From Lactifluus volemus (taxonomy: Eukaryota; Basidiomycota; Agaricomycetes; Russulales; Russulaceae), in NCBI GenBank assembly GCA_022376515.1, contig WTXI01000509.1, positions 1-20,854 on the forward strand: a stretch of DNA of 20,854 nt, given 5' to 3'. Made by a program: the position numbers and the translations under genes. The notes under the pieces are model-generated. The model saw nothing but the letters and a program-made list of their open reading frames with translations, searched no databases and had not been told where the DNA came from. Positions 17,983-20,854 of this stretch are shown here, in pieces. The number at the start of each line of letters is the position of its first letter. Position 1 is the first letter of the stretch.

Positions 17983-19101
17983 ATGCCCGTCCTAACATTC
18001 GCGCAAAGGCTCTCCGAGACAACCCTCGACCGTTTACAGCGTGCTCTCCTCACCGTGCTCAGAGCGGGTCCCATACCCCAACATGTTGCCTTTGTCATGG
18101 ACGGAAACAGGCGATATGCCCGCAACAAGGGTATGAAGGTGATACAAGGCCACGTCGACGGCTTCGTCGCACTCAGGAGGGTACGCCTCTCACATTCCCC
18201 CCTCCTCCCCGCCCGCAACCACGCGAAAAACATTGCTTTATGGTGGGATGAATCTAACGTATCACGACAGGTTTTGGAAATATGTTCAGTCCTCGGAGTC
18301 AAGTTCGTCACCGTGTATGCCTTTGCCATCGACAACTTCAAGCGCCCCAAAGAAGAAGTTGACGGACTTATGCGTTTGGCTGAAAAAGGGCTAATCGAGC
18401 TCTGCACGCGCGGGTGGGTTATCTGCTCAGCTGTCCAGCGGAGATTTATTTGTTTAACGGGCCTCTGCACACTAGTAGGGGTCTGCTCGCCGAACACGGA
18501 GTACGACTAAATGCCGTTGGCAAAATCAACCTCTTCCCACCAGAAATTCAAGCGGCTCTAGCCAGGGCAGAAGAGCTGACCAAAGATAACCATAGGTAAG
18601 CTCCCCCCGCTCGCGTCCACGTCATTGTAATGGCCGCATTACCACGCCTCCCCATAGATCGGTGCTCAATTTGTGCATGTCTTATTCTTCCCGGGACGAG
18701 ATTGCGACAGCTGTGGAAGAAACTATTCATGATGCGTTGCAAGAGGGAAGAACCGAGTGAGTCTCATGCGTGTAATGTTACGTTTAAGTGACTGTCGCTC
18801 AAGCATCCGTAGACCAATCACGGAGAAGGATATTGATGACCGCTTATTGATGACCAAAGTCAATAGCCCTCCTTTAGATATTCTAATCAGGACCAGCGGT
18901 GTGAACCGACTGAGCGACTTCTTGCTTTGGCAGGTGAATCTACAATCCTCCCATGGCTAGGTTACCTCTGGTGCTCACATTATCGGCCAGTGTAACGACA
19001 ACACACAGATTCACTTCATTGAAACCTTCTGGCCAGACATGGGCTTTCTCGATCTTCTCCCTATAATATTAGATCACCAACGTAAAGTATGGTCTCGGTA
19101 G
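17983..19101 (+). CDS. RER2: Dehydrodolichyl diphosphate synthase catalytic subunit (cis-prenyltransferase)
   Basis: Adds isopentenyl units in cis to farnesyl diphosphate to build the dolichol backbone used for N-glycosylation, on the ER membrane. Exons: 17983-18180, 18271-18413, 18479-18595, 18658-18756, 18813-18933, 18991-19101; total 789 nt, 262 aa; introns 90, 65, 62, 56 and 57 nt. Motifs in order: [17 protein letters not shown] with the catalytic Asp40, [54 protein letters not shown], and [15 protein letters not shown], which matches the Rer2-type form of the substrate-binding motif (SGV rather than bacterial SGE). The C-terminus is [20 protein letters not shown]. Fungal enzymes of this kind normally pair with a Nus1/NgBR subunit, not seen here. 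The first ATG is at 17983; upstream in-frame codons lack ATG. Confidence 0.95.
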
Positions 19102-19465
19102 ATGTCCGTGCGATCTGTGTAAATTGGACGCTATTTTTCTGAAACACATCCCTCGTGATGTACAGTTCTGGGGTCTGAATTACGTTACGGGTTACGCGGG
19201 AAGAACAAAGATTGGCAATACACTTGTGTGTACTGGAGAAGAAACAGAGTAGCGTGTGATCCATGGAGGGAGATACAAAATGTGATAAGGCTAGATGTCA
19301 TTGCAACGTGGTCATAAAATGTCCCAAAAGTGAAATGCCAGAGTCCGTCATAAAAAAAAAATGGCGTAATAAAAGCGTGGCGCTGGGTGCCATAACTATT
19401 TACATATCGGTGAAGAATTCGTGGGCGTAGCAGTCCGAATACCACGGGGAAGGCAAGAAGGTGAA
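19102..19465. other. Convergent 3' intergenic region
   Basis: 364 bp between the stop codons of the cis-prenyltransferase (plus) and the right-hand unrecognised gene (minus). It should hold both 3' UTRs. Apart from an A10 homopolymer near 19352 I see nothing. Confidence 0.7.
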
Positions 19466-20854
19466 TCAGTTGGGGGGCTCACGCGGAAGGCCAGACGTGC
19501 GGCGGTTCGGTCGATGTTCATGGCCCTTCGAATCTGGAAATGGCACACCAGAATGGCGGCGTGTCTGTGGTGAGGGTGACTGGCCTTGTTCTGACTGATA
19601 CCGTTGCCAGTCTTCCACTTTGAGCATGGATAGCCTCGACGACGATGGCCGAGCTGTCGACCCGGGGATTGCACTCAGCCTGTCTGCGCTTCTTGAACGC
19701 GAGTGAGGAACGGTCGAGTCGCGCTGCGCAGAGGATTGCCTATTCGTGTTATTCCTTTCTTGGGTGGTGTCCTCTGAGCGATGGCGACGCGCCTCCTTTG
19801 TTTGTGCAGCGGCAACCCTTTCTGCCTGGCGTTTGGTGACCGCTTCACGCTCGGCAGTTTTCGATCGCTCCCAGCGGGCTTTGGCCGTTTCCAGATCGGC
19901 CTGTTCCTTCTCTGCATTTGTGAGCGGCGCCTGCAGCTCACGCAGTTTCTCACGATGCCGCTCCGTCATCTCCTCATAGGTCACAGTGCGTGGGTGTTGT
20001 ACCGGCGGCGGAGTCACCTTCCTTGGTGGTAAGACATTAGGGGGCATATACGAGCCATTGCGAGGAGAGGAAGCGGCACGTCGGTGATGAATCTTATGTT
20101 GCGCCGTAGCCGCGTTATGATTTGTCGTAGATGTAGGAGCATTAGGTATATCCCCTTCGGTGGCACCGGTCTCTAACAAAGTCTCCCGCATCTGACGGCG
20201 CGAAAGGGCCTCCTGAACAGATGCGGGGACAGGAAGACGAGGTGTCGGAACGGCAAGTTGTACTGGAGTGGTAGCAATGGGCGCAGACACCCCAGAGGGG
20301 GGCTGCAGAAGTTTCCGGTCACGAAGGTACGAGTCCCAATCATCGTTACCGAGGGGGCACTAGTCGGTCGTCCGATAGTGTGACCAACATGACCTTCATA
20401 AGAAGAGATATCCATTGACTGAATTCGGGCCCGTGGATCAGGTTGGCGAGGAGGTCGTGGATGGGATGCGCCGAGAGTCGTGTTATTAAGATCATATGAG
20501 AGTGTTCTGGAACGAGAACCCATAGAAGGTCGACGAGAGCTAGATCCAGAGGACGACTGGGGGGTTTCCGTTTTGAGGATTTCAATGGAACGTCGTATCG
20601 TCTGAATCTCTTGCAATAAGTCCTCCCTAGCCTTCAATTCCTCCACTTTAGTGCTAGTAACGTTGTCCTTCCCTGTCTCTCCAGAGACAAACGCACGGGG
20701 TACATCATCCTTTATATCATTCCCGAGGTCCAACACTGGAAGGACACCAGGGCTCTGGGGATTCTTCATCACAGCGCGTTTGAGTTCCTCTTCTGGAGTG
20801 CGGGCAGCAAGGAACTCGGACAATGCAGAGGAGCGCCGCGCGCGCGTACCGGCA
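19466..20854 (-). CDS. Unrecognised low-complexity coiled-coil protein, N-terminus outside window
   Basis: I do not recognise this protein. Exons (minus): from beyond 20854 to 20350, then 20302-19466, joined by a 47-nt intron (GTAACG...TTCTGCAG) giving GRPTSAPSPPSGVSAP. No ATG is credible at the start of the visible frame, and the frame is open to the window edge (GTRARRSSALSEFLAARTPE), so the N-terminus is missing. About 447 residues are visible. A helical charged segment KVEELKAREDLLQEIQTIRR is followed by Ser/Pro/Arg-rich disordered sequence. A long Glu/Arg/Lys helix (EEMTERHREKLRELQAPLTN onward to QTKEARRHRSED) is probably coiled coil. The tail has SR-type patches (HSRSRSADR) and ends in LPREPPN. 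A scaffold, RNA-related or cytoskeletal role would each fit; none is shown. Confidence 0.7.

Overview
The window is nuclear DNA of a filamentous basidiomycete, probably an Agaricomycete. Nearly every gene is cut by many short GT-AG introns (about 47-67 nt, rarely up to 114) with CTRAY-like branch sites, the gene families are eukaryotic, and the intergenic gaps are short. I see no mobile element, CRISPR array, rRNA or tRNA. Gene models were built by hand by joining open frames at splice sites and checking protein family continuity; in every complete spliced model the exon lengths sum to a multiple of three.

Layout, left to right: (1) 5' end of importin alpha, minus, running off the left edge; (2) RPN2, the large scaffold subunit of the 26S proteasome lid-base, minus, 9 exons, 1025 aa; (3) COX13, cytochrome c oxidase subunit VIa, plus, 5 exons, divergent from RPN2 over 166 bp; (4) ribulose-phosphate 3-epimerase, plus, 8 exons; (5) a type II membrane DxD glycosyltransferase, minus, 5 exons, convergent with (4); (6) pyruvate kinase, minus, 14 exons including a 9-nt microexon; (7) a CSL-family (CBF1/Su(H)/LAG-1) transcription factor, minus, 4 exons; (8) an unrecognised protein, minus; (9) a SWIM plus RING-like zinc-finger protein, minus, 9 exons; a 1.4 kb gap with no gene I can name; (10) a RER2-type cis-prenyltransferase, plus, 6 exons; (11) an unrecognised disordered, coiled-coil protein, minus, running off the right edge.

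These are mostly housekeeping genes from different pathways (nuclear import, proteasome, respiration, pentose phosphate pathway, glycolysis, dolichol synthesis), not a biosynthetic cluster. Genes (5) to (9) lie head-to-tail on the minus strand.

The observations most worth a second look are: two identically oriented GTGGGAA motifs, the published CSL binding site, exactly 20 bp apart just upstream of the CSL gene itself, suggesting autoregulation; the 9-nt microexon in pyruvate kinase and a 13-nt one in the epimerase; an RPN2 terminal intron that splits the Rpn13-docking tail so that intron retention would remove it; and a competing splice acceptor in the SWIM/RING gene that opens a long alternative frame.
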